Source: Urbifossiella limnaea
Lineage (GTDB): Bacteria > Planctomycetota > Planctomycetia > Gemmatales > Gemmataceae
Direction: 5' to 3'
NCBI RefSeq assembly: GCF_007747215.1
Contig: NZ_CP036273.1
Span: forward strand, 5,688,322 to 5,752,321
Length of the DNA: 64,000 nucleotides
Under the pieces are notes generated by a model. That model ran no database searches and was not told the DNA's origin. It saw nothing but the letters and a program-made list of their open reading frames with translations. Each line of letters opens with the position of its first letter. Within the stretch, counting starts at the first letter, position 1. Positions 19,081 through 27,187 of this stretch are shown piece by piece. Both the position numbers and the translations under genes were made by a program.

Positions 19081-19085
19081 CCTCC
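19081..19085 (-). promoter_or_regulatory. Ribosome binding site for the kinase GTG start
   Basis: GGAGG on the reverse strand, seven bases before GTG 19073. It excludes the longer in-frame extension to 19244. Confidence 0.55.
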
Positions 19086-19344
19086 CGGGCGGACGGGATA
19101 CCGGGGATTCGCCCGCGGCGGCAGAAGATTGGGCGGAAACGACACCGCCCGGGGTGCGGGGACACCACCGGGCGGCCGGGAGACCGCCCCACGCGGGTGG
19201 TTGCGATCTGTTAACACTTTAGACCACGATTGTGATCGGAGCAATAATCGGCGTCCAGAATTCGTGTCAGGATCGTAACAACTACGGCCCGCCGGGCGGC
19301 ACGCGGTAGAATGGCGGGGTCACCTCCCGAACCCGGAGCGTTTC

Positions 19345-20220
19345 ATGCGGTTCCGTCTCGCACTCCCCGCCGCCGCGGTCGCCGTCCTGTTCGCCGGGCC
19401 GGCGCTGGCCCGGCTCGTGGTCGCGTTCAGCCCGCCGGCGCAGCGCGCGGTCGCGGCCCAGGTCGTCGTCGTCGGCACGGTCACGTCGATCGACAAGGCG
19501 CCGGTCGAGGTGTCGCCCGGCCGGGGGGCACCGGGGAAGGTGCCGTACAAGCTGGCGGTCGTGAAGGTGGACGAGGCGCTGGCCGGCGCCACCGGGCTGA
19601 CTCACCTCAAGGTCGGGTTCGTGTCGGTGGGGGCGCCGGCGCCCCAGCCGGGCCGGCCGATCCTCCCGCGCCGCGGTGGCGTCGAGTTGAAGGAGGGCGA
19701 CCAGTACGTGCTATTCCTGACCCGGCACCACGAGGGGAACTTCTACGTCATGCCCTTCAGCAGCCCGCCGCTGGACCCCAAGTCGGAGAACGGCAAGACG
19801 GAACTGGCCGAGGTGAAGAGGTCGCTGGCGGTGGTCGCCGAGCCGACGAAGGCGCTCACGGCGGCGAAGGCCGAGGACCGGGCGTTCGCGGCGACGATGC
19901 TGGTGGCGAAGTACCGGGCGTACCCGGAGGGCGGCGGCGAGCCGAAGGAGGAGCCGGTGGCGGCCGACGAGAGCCGGCTGATCCTGAAGGGGCTAGCCGA
20001 GGGCGACTGGAAGCTCGGCAACCGGTTCAACTCGCCGAGCCCGTTCACGGCGTTCAACCAACTCGGGCTGACGCCGCAAGACGGGTGGGTGCAGCCGCAG
20101 GTGCGGCCGCAACCGGGGCAGCCGGTGGACTTCGCGGCGGTGACGAAGGAGGCGTTCGTGAAGTGGCTCGCCGGCCCCGGCAAGGACTATCGCGTCAAGC
20201 GGCTGGTCGCGGGGAAGTAG
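19345..20220 (+). CDS. Exported hypothetical protein
   Basis: A 291-residue protein with a signal peptide ending near GPALA (residue about 22). The mature part has a beta-rich N-terminal half (QVVVVGTVTSIDKAPVEV, YKLAVVKVDEAL, QYVLFLTRHH) resembling planctomycete proteins of unknown role, and a charged helical C-terminal half. No catalytic motif is visible. It is divergent from the kinase gene, with about 270 bases of comparatively AT-rich spacer between them that probably holds both promoters. Confidence 0.7.
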   Translation: MRFRLALPAAAVAVLFAGPALARLVVAFSPPAQRAVAAQVVVVGTVTSIDKAPVEVSPGRGAPGKVPYKLAVVKVDEALAGATGLTHLKVGFVSVGAPAPQPGRPILPRRGGVELKEGDQYVLFLTRHHEGNFYVMPFSSPPLDPKSENGKTELAEVKRSLAVVAEPTKALTAAKAEDRAFAATMLVAKYRAYPEGGGEPKEEPVAADESRLILKGLAEGDWKLGNRFNSPSPFTAFNQLGLTPQDGWVQPQVRPQPGQPVDFAAVTKEAFVKWLAGPGKDYRVKRLVAGK

Positions 20221-20226
20221 TTCGGC

Positions 20227-20270
20227 CGCCGCTCGCGGCGTAGCATCCCATCGCTACGCCGCGAGCGGCG
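20227..20270. repeat. Perfect inverted repeat between convergent genes
   Basis: CGCCGCTCGCGGCGTAGC (20227-20244) and its exact reverse complement (20253-20270) flank an 8-base loop. It separates two convergent stop codons, so a bidirectional terminator role is plausible. Same core family as the copies at 14425 and 52663. Confidence 0.8.
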
Positions 20271-20813
20271 TCACTTCCCCACCTTCACGCCGCGTTTGGT
20301 CAACGCCTCCTCCAGCTTCGCCCGGTCCGTCCGCGCCGTGTCGATCAGCGCCGTGATACGGCCGTCCTTGAAGCTAGCTGTCGCCTGCTCGACGCCATCG
20401 ACCGCGGCGACGATCTCGTAGGCGGCCAGGCAGCACGCCTTGCAGTCGAGCCCGGCCGCTGGGATGACCACCCGTTGCAGCTTCTCCCGTGGCACCGTCC
20501 GCCGCGGCTTCAGCCCGAACGTGTGGCCGCTGGCCTGCCGTACGCGGTCGTTCACCAGTTCCGCGACGCGCTCCGCCTTCTGGCCGGGGAACAGCTTCGC
20601 CGGCGCGAACTCGATCGTCACCTCGGCGTCGTCGAAGTCCACCTTGGTGAGCTTGAACTCGGGCAGCTCCGCGAACGCGGCGCGGAGGTCGGCCTCGCGC
20701 TCTTTCGAGAACAGGCCGACGACGCGGTACGTGTACGGCCCCGCCGGCAGCGGCGGGGTTTGCGCGGCGACGACACCGGCGGCGAACAGGATCACGCAAA
20801 GAGCGGTTCGCAT
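20271..20813 (-). CDS. Exported protein with C-terminal heavy-metal-associated-like domain
   Basis: A 180-residue protein with a signal peptide (ALCVILFAAGVVAAQ). The C-terminal 70 residues look like an HMA fold: VVIPAAGLDCKACCLAAYEIVAAV, then VEQATASFKDG and a final RGVKVG strand, with CKACC in place of the usual CxxC loop. The middle has a beta-alpha-beta pattern as well. A role in metal binding outside the cytoplasm is possible. It precedes the DUF1592 gene on the complementary map by only 11 bases, so they may be one unit. Confidence 0.65.
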   Translation of the reverse strand: MRTALCVILFAAGVVAAQTPPLPAGPYTYRVVGLFSKEREADLRAAFAELPEFKLTKVDFDDAEVTIEFAPAKLFPGQKAERVAELVNDRVRQASGHTFGLKPRRTVPREKLQRVVIPAAGLDCKACCLAAYEIVAAVDGVEQATASFKDGRITALIDTARTDRAKLEEALTKRGVKVGK

Positions 20814-20824
20814 ACGTGCGGGCC

Positions 20825-23398
20825 TCAGCGGGCGCGGAACAGCTTCGACTCCACCAGCTCGTTCAGCAGCGTCCGCACGCCGCCGCCCTGGCGGGTCGTC
20901 GCGGCCACGAGCGCCGCCACGTCCGCCCGGTCGCCGAACGACGTGCCGCGGCCCGTGCCGTACACAGCGAACTGCCGCGCCAGGTTCGCCAGCAGCACGT
21001 CGCGGTCCGCGGCCAGCAGCGCCTGGAACTCGCCGACCCCCTTGAAGCCCCGGCCGTCCGGAAGGACGCTGCTCGGATCGACCTTCGGGCCGAGCTTGAA
21101 GCCGATGCCGATGAACGGGTCGATGGTGCCGCGCGGGGCCGGGTCGCCGGCGCCGAGCGACCGGTAGCGCGACCGCTGCCCGCCGATCACGTCGAACTCC
21201 TCGAGTGCGAACCCGGGCGGGTCGATGCGGGCGTGGCAGCCGGCGCACGCCGCGTTCGCCCGATGCTTCTCCAACTGCTCGCGGATCGTTACCGCGCCGC
21301 GCACGTCCGGCTCGACCGCCGGCACGTTCAGCGGCGGCGGTTCGGGCGGGCGACCCAACAGGCGGTCGAGCACGAACGCCCCGCGCGGCACCGGCGACGT
21401 CGTGGTGCCGTTTGCCGTGACCTTCAGCACCGCGGCCTGCGTCAGGAACGGGCCGCGCGGGCTATCCGCTGGTAGGGCCACGCGCCGCACCCCCGACCCG
21501 CTGACGCCCGGGATGCCGTAATGGACCGCGAGCCGCTCGTTGAGCATGGCGAAGTCGGAGCGCACGAGGTAGTCGGCCGGCAGGTCCTTCGCCAGCAACT
21601 CGCGGAAGTACGCCACCGACTCCAACATCATCGAGTCTTGCAGGTACTTGCTGAACTCCGGGTACAACTTGCGGTCGGGGTCGTTGGCGGCGATCAGCCG
21701 CAGCTTCAGCCACTGGCCGAGGAAGTCATCGGCGAAGCGCTGCGCCTTCGGGTCGGTGAGCATCCGCGCGGCTTCGGCCTTCACCGCGCCGGGCTTGCGC
21801 AACTCGCCGGCCTTCGCCTTCGCGGTCAGGGCGTCGTCGGGAAGCGAATTCCACAGGAAGTACGAGAGCCGGTTGGCGAGCGCGAAGTCGTCCAGTTCCC
21901 CGGCCGGCTCGACGTGGTAGAGGAAGTCCGGCGAGCAGAGCGCGGCGCGATACGCCCAACGCATTGCCACCTCGAACGAGTCGTTCGCCTTGAGCCGGTC
22001 GGCGACGCGGTCCACGTAGCTCTTGCGGGTGTCGGCACTCACCAGCCGGCGGAACGCCCGTGGCAGGAAGTCGGCGAGCAGCTTGTCGGCGTCCACGAGC
22101 GGTTGCGTCGAACTGACGGTCCACAGCCCTTCGACGGGGTCGGCCTTGTTCTTCCCCATGACCAGCTGCTGCCGGTCTGGCTGCCGCGACGGCGGACGCA
22201 CGCTGCTCTTGGCGTCGAATCGCGTGATCGGCAGGTCTCCGAACAGTCGCTTGTAGCCGAGCGGCGGCCAACTGTCGTGAATCGGGCCTTCCACGTCGAG
22301 GAAATCGCAGGCGATGCCGGGGCCGGTGAAACCCATTGCCCGCAACGGCCCGCGGGTGTGGGCGTGTGCCAGCGAAGCGGCGTTGAACCCGACCGTTTCG
22401 CGCGGGTTCAGCCACGTCGGCACTTCGTGAAGCTGCTCCTTCAGCGAGGGGGCGTCGTAGTAGCCGAGGACGGTGCTCGGGTGTCCGCCGCCGCGGCCGT
22501 CGCCGACCAACTGCACGATCGACAGCCGCGCCGCCTCCGTGCCACGGGCGGGGAGCACCTTCCCCTTGTCCCAGCCGAACGCCCACAGGCTCGTGGTGAG
22601 GCGGTAGCGGCCCGGGTAGACGGCGACGAACTCGTTGAAGTACGGGTGAAACGACTCGTCTTCGGGGCGGAACAGGCCGACGCTGGCCCCGTTGCGGAAC
22701 GAGCCCATGCGCTCGTGCGCCCCCTGGTCGATGTGCTCGTGCGCGCCGGCCGGCGGGAAGTCCGGGTCGGGCTGCTTGTTCTTCAGCAGCACCCCGTCGC
22801 CGTGCAGGAGGACGTGCGCGACGAACCCATGTGGGTTGGCCAGGGAGACGCGCTGCTTCACGACCGCCGGCGGCCGCGGCCGGGTGGCGACGGCCGTGTC
22901 GAGAGCGCGGTCGGCAGCTTCGAGGTAGCGGGCGAGGGTGACGTGCGACACGTCGAGGGCGTCGGCGTTGCGGTCGAACCCGTGGGCCTGGCCGTCCGGC
23001 GGCAGGTCGGCTTGCAGGAGGATGCCGGGGAGGTCGAGCAGGTCGCGGACGGTGTTCTCGTACTCGGCGCGGGTGAGGCGGCGCAGCCGGGTGCGGCCGT
23101 CTTTCGCGGCGCCGGACTTTTCGGCAGCGATGAGGTCGTCGTGGACGGCGGCGACGGCCGCGGCCAGGTCCGCGGCAGGCGGGCGGGGGCGTGTTTTCGG
23201 CGGCATCTCGCCGGCGGCCATGCGGTCGTGGACCTTGACCCAGCCGGCGGCGTCGAGCGGGGCGGTGAGGTCGAGGCCGCCCTTCTTCGTGGCGGCGTCG
23301 TGGCACGAGACGCAGTGCGCGTCGAGGAACGCGGCCGGCGGGGCAGCGCGCGCCGCGGCCGGTAGGGCGAGCAGCGCGAGGACGGCGAGCCGGTTCAT
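20825..23398 (-). CDS. DUF1587/1592/1588/1585/1595 protein with c-type haem-like motifs (planctomycete exported protein)
   Basis: An 857-residue exported protein with a signal peptide (AVLALLALPAAARA) and an N-terminal CVSCH motif (residues 29-33) of the cytochrome c-like PSD1 type. It then shows LTRAEYENTVRDLL (DUF1587), LPRAFRRLVSADTRKSYVDR (DUF1595), FLYHVEPAG and LSYFLWNSLPDDAL (DUF1592), CAGCHARIDPPGFALEEFD (DUF1588) and a C-terminal DUF1585 end (LLANLARQFAVYGTGR). Planctomycetes carry many copies, nearly always paired with a DUF1552 gene as here, 44 bases upstream. A role in extracellular degradation is suspected, not shown. GTG at 23410 would add four residues. Confidence 0.92.
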   Translation of the reverse strand: MNRLAVLALLALPAAARAAPPAAFLDAHCVSCHDAATKKGGLDLTAPLDAAGWVKVHDRMAAGEMPPKTRPRPPAADLAAAVAAVHDDLIAAEKSGAAKDGRTRLRRLTRAEYENTVRDLLDLPGILLQADLPPDGQAHGFDRNADALDVSHVTLARYLEAADRALDTAVATRPRPPAVVKQRVSLANPHGFVAHVLLHGDGVLLKNKQPDPDFPPAGAHEHIDQGAHERMGSFRNGASVGLFRPEDESFHPYFNEFVAVYPGRYRLTTSLWAFGWDKGKVLPARGTEAARLSIVQLVGDGRGGGHPSTVLGYYDAPSLKEQLHEVPTWLNPRETVGFNAASLAHAHTRGPLRAMGFTGPGIACDFLDVEGPIHDSWPPLGYKRLFGDLPITRFDAKSSVRPPSRQPDRQQLVMGKNKADPVEGLWTVSSTQPLVDADKLLADFLPRAFRRLVSADTRKSYVDRVADRLKANDSFEVAMRWAYRAALCSPDFLYHVEPAGELDDFALANRLSYFLWNSLPDDALTAKAKAGELRKPGAVKAEAARMLTDPKAQRFADDFLGQWLKLRLIAANDPDRKLYPEFSKYLQDSMMLESVAYFRELLAKDLPADYLVRSDFAMLNERLAVHYGIPGVSGSGVRRVALPADSPRGPFLTQAAVLKVTANGTTTSPVPRGAFVLDRLLGRPPEPPPLNVPAVEPDVRGAVTIREQLEKHRANAACAGCHARIDPPGFALEEFDVIGGQRSRYRSLGAGDPAPRGTIDPFIGIGFKLGPKVDPSSVLPDGRGFKGVGEFQALLAADRDVLLANLARQFAVYGTGRGTSFGDRADVAALVAATTRQGGGVRTLLNELVESKLFRAR

Positions 23399-23442
23399 GC
23401 GATGTTTCACGGGGGCGAGTGTGTTGTCGGTCGGGCTTGTCC

Positions 23443-24690
23443 TTACCCCATCGTCTCCAACCCGCGCATCGTCCCCTGCCCCGACGAGAACTCCCGCGCC
23501 TCCACCCCCAGCCGCTGCAGCATCGACACGTACAGGTTCGCCAGCGGGTAGTTGTTCTGCTTGTCGAACGCCAGGTGCTTCCCGTGCCGGAAGCCGCCGC
23601 CGGCCAGCAGCACCGGCAGGTTCGTGTTCGAGTGGCTGTTCGCGCTCCCCATGCACGTGCCGTACAGCACCATCGTCCGCCCCAGCAGCGTGTCGCCCTG
23701 CTCGGCCGCGCCCGCCAGCGACGACAGGAATCCGCCGAGGGCGTCGAACTGCGCCTCCTCCTTCGCCCGCAGTTCGGCCAGCACGTCCGGCCGGTTGCCG
23801 TGGTGCGTGATGTTGTGGATCACCGTGGTGTCGATGAACACGCTCACCAGCCGCGACGAGTCCGTCTCCAGCGCCAGCTTCACCACGTCGAACATGATCG
23901 CCGTCTGCCGGGCGAACTCCTTCGCGTCGGTCACGTCCACCGGCGGCGTCGCCGACACCACCGGCTTCGGCCGGTGCTCCCAGTCCTCCGCACTCGCCAG
24001 CCGCCGCTCCAGCTCGCGGACCGACGTGAGGTACTGGTCGAGCCGCTGCCGGTCGGCCGGGCCGAGCGTGCCGTTCAGCCGCCGGGCCTGGTCGCCCACG
24101 AAATCCAGCGTGCTGCGGCCCTGCCGAATCTCCTCGACGCGGGCGGCCACCTCGCCCGGCTTCCCCTGCACGAACAGCTTCTCGAACAGCCGTTTCGGGC
24201 TCTTCTCGATCGGGATGGGGGCGCCGCTTCGGGTGTAGCTGAGCGTCTGCCCCTCCTGGCCCACGCCGAGCACCAGCGACGGATAGCGGGTGCGGTTGCC
24301 GACCTGTTCGGCGGCGAACTGGTCGAGCGACACGCCGTTGCGGAACCCGCCGCGCTCCGGGTGCGGGGTGCCGGTGAGGAAGCACTTCTCGGCCGCGTGG
24401 CCGCCGGTCACGCCGGGGTGGCTGACGCCGCTGAACACGGTCAGCTGGTTCTTCACCGCGACGAGGCGTTGCAGGTACGGGGTGGGGACGTAGTCGGCGC
24501 CGTCCTTCTAGGGGAAGAAGAACTGCGGCAGGATGCCCATGTTCGTCTCGACGCAAACCATCCGCCGCGGCACCTCGCGGCGCTCCCGGGCGCGGGCCGG
24601 TTGCATGGCGTCGAGGTACGGCAGGGCGAGGGCGACGCCGGCGCCGCGGAGGAACGTGCGGCGAGACAGCGGCCGGGGGGTCGGGTGCAT
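23443..24690 (-). pseudogene. DUF1552 family exported protein interrupted by an in-frame TAG
   Basis: Translated through, this would be a 415-codon DUF1552 gene with a twin-arginine signal ([20 protein letters not shown]). Codon 61 is TAG (24508-24510): the first 60 residues end [10 protein letters not shown] and the same frame continues KDGADYVPTPYLQRL after it, exactly the contiguous 'FFP...G-DY...PYL' region expected of the family. There is no frameshift, so one base change explains it. The downstream part (from ATG 24456) keeps FSGVSHPG, GKPGEVAARVEEI and the C-terminal NNYPLANLYVSMLQRLGV. Either the gene is dead, the stop is read through, or the base is an error. Its DUF1592 partner downstream is intact. 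Confidence 0.85.
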
Positions 24691-24755
24691 GGGGGGGTCG
24701 CGGGGAAAGCGGGGACCGGCGGGTGAATGTAGAGTCGCACGCGCACCGGGCCGCG

Positions 24756-26051
24756 TCAACCGATCTCCTCCAGCACCAGCGGCTGCGCGGCCGGCGGCGT
24801 GTCGCCGAGCGCGAGCGACTCCGTCAGCAGCGGCAGCGCGGCGGCGAGCGTGGCGGCGTCGCGGTAGTGGACCTCGAACACCGTATCGCCCGCCTTCACC
24901 TGTTCGCCCACGGCCGCCCGCACGATCACGCCGACGGCGTGGTCCACGGCGTCCTCCGCGCGGCGGCGGCCGGCGCCGAGCACCATCGTCGCCACGCCCA
25001 CCTTCTCGGCGTCCATGGCCACGACGTACCCGCGGCGCGGCGCCCGCACCTGCGTCGTGTGCGGCGCCGTCGGCAGGCGCGAATAATCGTCGGTCACGCG
25101 CGGGTCGCCGCCCTGCTGCTCGATACACCGGCGGAAGACGTCCACGCCCGCGCCGGACGCCAGCGCCGCCCGCACCTTCGCCTCCGCGTCGGCGATGCCG
25201 GCCAACTCCACCATCCGGGCCGCGAGCAGCACCGACAGCTCTGTCAGGTCGGCGGGGCCGTTCCCCTTCAGCGTCTCTACCGACTCGGCCACCTCCAGCG
25301 AGTTGCCGACGTACCGGCCGAGTGGGGCGTCCATCGCCGTCAGCACCGCCCGCACCTTCAACCCGTTCGCCGTGCCCACCCGCACCAGCGACTCGGCCAG
25401 CACCTTCGCGTCCACGTGCGTCTTCATGAACGCCCCGCGGCCGGCCTTCACGTCCATCACCAGCCCGGAGATACCTTCTGCCAGCTTCTTGCTCAGGATC
25501 GACGCCGTGATGAGCGGCACGCTCTCGACCGTTCCGGTCACGTCGCGGAGTGCGTAGAGCTTCTTGTCGGCGGGTGCCACGTCCGCGGTCTGGCCGATCA
25601 TGCCGAGGCCGACGGCCTTCAGCGCCGCGCGGAACTCGTCCTCGCGGAGGTTGACGCGGAAGCCGGGGATGCTTTCGAGCTTGTCGAGGGTGCCGCCGGT
25701 GTGGCCGAGCCCGCGGCCGGACATCATCGGCACCACCACGCCGCACGCCGCCGCGAGCGGGCCGAGAATCAGCGAGGTCTTGTCGCCGACGCCGCCGGTG
25801 CTGTGCTTGTCCACCTTCGGGCCGGGCAGGTCGGACAGGTCGTAGCGGCGGCCCGAGTTCGTCATCGCCGACGTGAGGTGGGCCGCCTCGGCGGGCGACA
25901 TGCCGCGGAAGAACACGGCCATGAGCAGCGCCGACAGCTGGTAGTCGGACCAACCGTGGCCGCGGGTGGCGCCGGCGACGAAGCTGTCGATCTGGGCGGG
26001 GGTGAGTTCGCCGCCGTCGCGCTTGGCGCGGATGATGTCCACGGCCCGCAT
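24756..26051 (-). CDS. Thymidine/pyrimidine-nucleoside phosphorylase
   Basis: A 431-residue enzyme of the class II nucleoside phosphorylase family. It has [13 protein letters not shown] (phosphate-binding loop, near residue 80), the family signature [31 protein letters not shown] and a C-terminal domain with APRRGYV. It splits thymidine or uridine with phosphate into base and (deoxy)ribose-1-phosphate. ATG 26051 follows GAGGTGA by six bases; a GTG at 26060 overlaps the CobW stop as GTGA and is the alternative start. It cannot be told from sequence whether it is DeoA or Pdp; the family name is certain. Confidence 0.9.
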   Translation of the reverse strand: MRAVDIIRAKRDGGELTPAQIDSFVAGATRGHGWSDYQLSALLMAVFFRGMSPAEAAHLTSAMTNSGRRYDLSDLPGPKVDKHSTGGVGDKTSLILGPLAAACGVVVPMMSGRGLGHTGGTLDKLESIPGFRVNLREDEFRAALKAVGLGMIGQTADVAPADKKLYALRDVTGTVESVPLITASILSKKLAEGISGLVMDVKAGRGAFMKTHVDAKVLAESLVRVGTANGLKVRAVLTAMDAPLGRYVGNSLEVAESVETLKGNGPADLTELSVLLAARMVELAGIADAEAKVRAALASGAGVDVFRRCIEQQGGDPRVTDDYSRLPTAPHTTQVRAPRRGYVVAMDAEKVGVATMVLGAGRRRAEDAVDHAVGVIVRAAVGEQVKAGDTVFEVHYRDAATLAAALPLLTESLALGDTPPAAQPLVLEEIG

Positions 26052-26056
26052 GGGGG

Positions 26057-27013
26057 TCACCTCGGCGGCAGGATGGCGGCGCGCAGCTCGCGCTCGAACG
26101 CGGCCCAGTCGGGGGCGTCGGCGAACGCCTCGACGCGGCTGTCGCGGCGGTAGGCGGTCGGCGTCACGGTCGGGGCCGACGTGCGGGCGCGGTTGACGGC
26201 GTACCACTCGTACGGGGTGCGGAACACACCCTTGGCGCGGACCAGGCCCGGCGCCGCGAGCAGCGCGACGACGCGGTCGCGGTCGAAGACGACGTCGGGC
26301 GGGAAGGTCCACCCGCGGGCGTGCGGCACGCCCGAGCCGGCCCCGTCAGGGGTCGGAGCCGTCCGCGCCGCTTGAGGCTCCGACCCCTGACGGGGCCGGC
26401 TCGGTGGGGCGCGGTCCGCTTCCAGGTCGAGCCACGCCTCGTCGATCCGCCCGCGCTCCGTCGCCGCGACCAGCAGCTTCGGCGGGTCCAAGTCGTTCGC
26501 CCACGCCTGGAACTCGGCCACCAGCGCAGGCCCGGCCGCGTCGAGCTTGTTCAGCACCAGAACGTCCGCCAGTTCCACCTGCTCGCGGAAGATGGGGTTG
26601 GCCCGCATCGCCGGCTGCGCGAAGTCGGCGGGGTCGATCAGCCCCAGCGTCGCGCGCACGTCGAGCCGACCGCGGTAGCTCGCGCGCAGGGTGTCGATCA
26701 GCCGCGCGGGGTGGCCGAGACCGGTCGTCTCGATCAGCAAGCGGTCGGGCTTCGCGTCGATCAGCAGGAAGTGGAGCGCGACGCCGAGGTACGGGGCCGA
26801 CGCACAGCAGACGCAGCCGCCGCCGACCTCGCGCACCGTCACGCCGGCGGGGGCGGCGCCGTCGATGAGTGCGCCGTCGACGCCGACCTCGCCGTACTCG
26901 TTGACGAGCACCGCCCACCGCGACCCGGCCGCCTTGCGGGCGAGCAGGTCGAGCACCGCGGTCGTCTTCCCGACCCCGAGGAACCCGGTGATCAGGTTGG
27001 TCGGAACGGTCAT
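26057..27013 (-). CDS. CobW/COG0523 family GTP-binding metallochaperone, with a repeat-encoded linker
   Basis: A 318-residue G3E GTPase. It has Walker [10 protein letters not shown] near the N terminus, NEYGEVGVD, the metal-binding GGGCVCC motif, [13 protein letters not shown] (Walker B region) and NKLD for guanine recognition. Members deliver zinc, cobalt or other metals to client enzymes; the client is unknown. Residues about 205-227, in the linker before the small C-terminal domain ([14 protein letters not shown]), are encoded by a 69-base perfect inverted repeat (23 codons, in frame). The next gene, the nucleoside phosphorylase, starts 5 bases downstream. Confidence 0.87.
   Translation of the reverse strand: MTVPTNLITGFLGVGKTTAVLDLLARKAAGSRWAVLVNEYGEVGVDGALIDGAAPAGVTVREVGGGCVCCASAPYLGVALHFLLIDAKPDRLLIETTGLGHPARLIDTLRASYRGRLDVRATLGLIDPADFAQPAMRANPIFREQVELADVLVLNKLDAAGPALVAEFQAWANDLDPPKLLVAATERGRIDEAWLDLEADRAPPSRPRQGSEPQAARTAPTPDGAGSGVPHARGWTFPPDVVFDRDRVVALLAAPGLVRAKGVFRTPYEWYAVNRARTSAPTVTPTAYRRDSRVEAFADAPDWAAFERELRAAILPPR
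26334..26402. repeat. Translated 69-base perfect inverted repeat in the CobW-family gene
   Basis: Arms of 27 bases (GAGCCGGCCCCGTCAGGGGT...) at 26334-26360 and 26376-26402 are exact reverse complements around a 15-base loop. The total is 23 codons, so the frame is preserved. The same element with nearly identical arms occurs between genes at 50494-50565. Confidence 0.92.
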
Positions 27014-27033
27014 GGGGGTGGATCGGAAGGAGG

Positions 27034-27169
27034 ATTAACCACAGAGGCACAGAGGGCACAGAGAGGAAGACAGAAGGTCGAGAGAAGTCAGAAGATTGAT
27101 TGATTTCAAACTCTGCCCCGCCTCGGTCTTCTGTCTTCCCTCTGTGCCCTCTGTGCCTCTGTGGTTAAT
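27034..27169. repeat. 136-base inverted repeat (TTAACCACAGAGGCACAGAG family)
   Basis: The arm beginning ATTAACCACAGAGGCACAGA (27034 on) recurs as its reverse complement ending at 27169; the first 30 bases match exactly and the pairing continues imperfectly for about 15 more. The centre is AT-rich (GATTGATTGATTTC). Purine-rich arms and lower GC make it stand out. It sits between the CobW gene and the PpiD-like gene, both on the reverse strand, downstream of the PpiD-like gene's neighbour start. Confidence 0.9.
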
Positions 27170-27187
27170 TCACGCCGGCACCCGACA

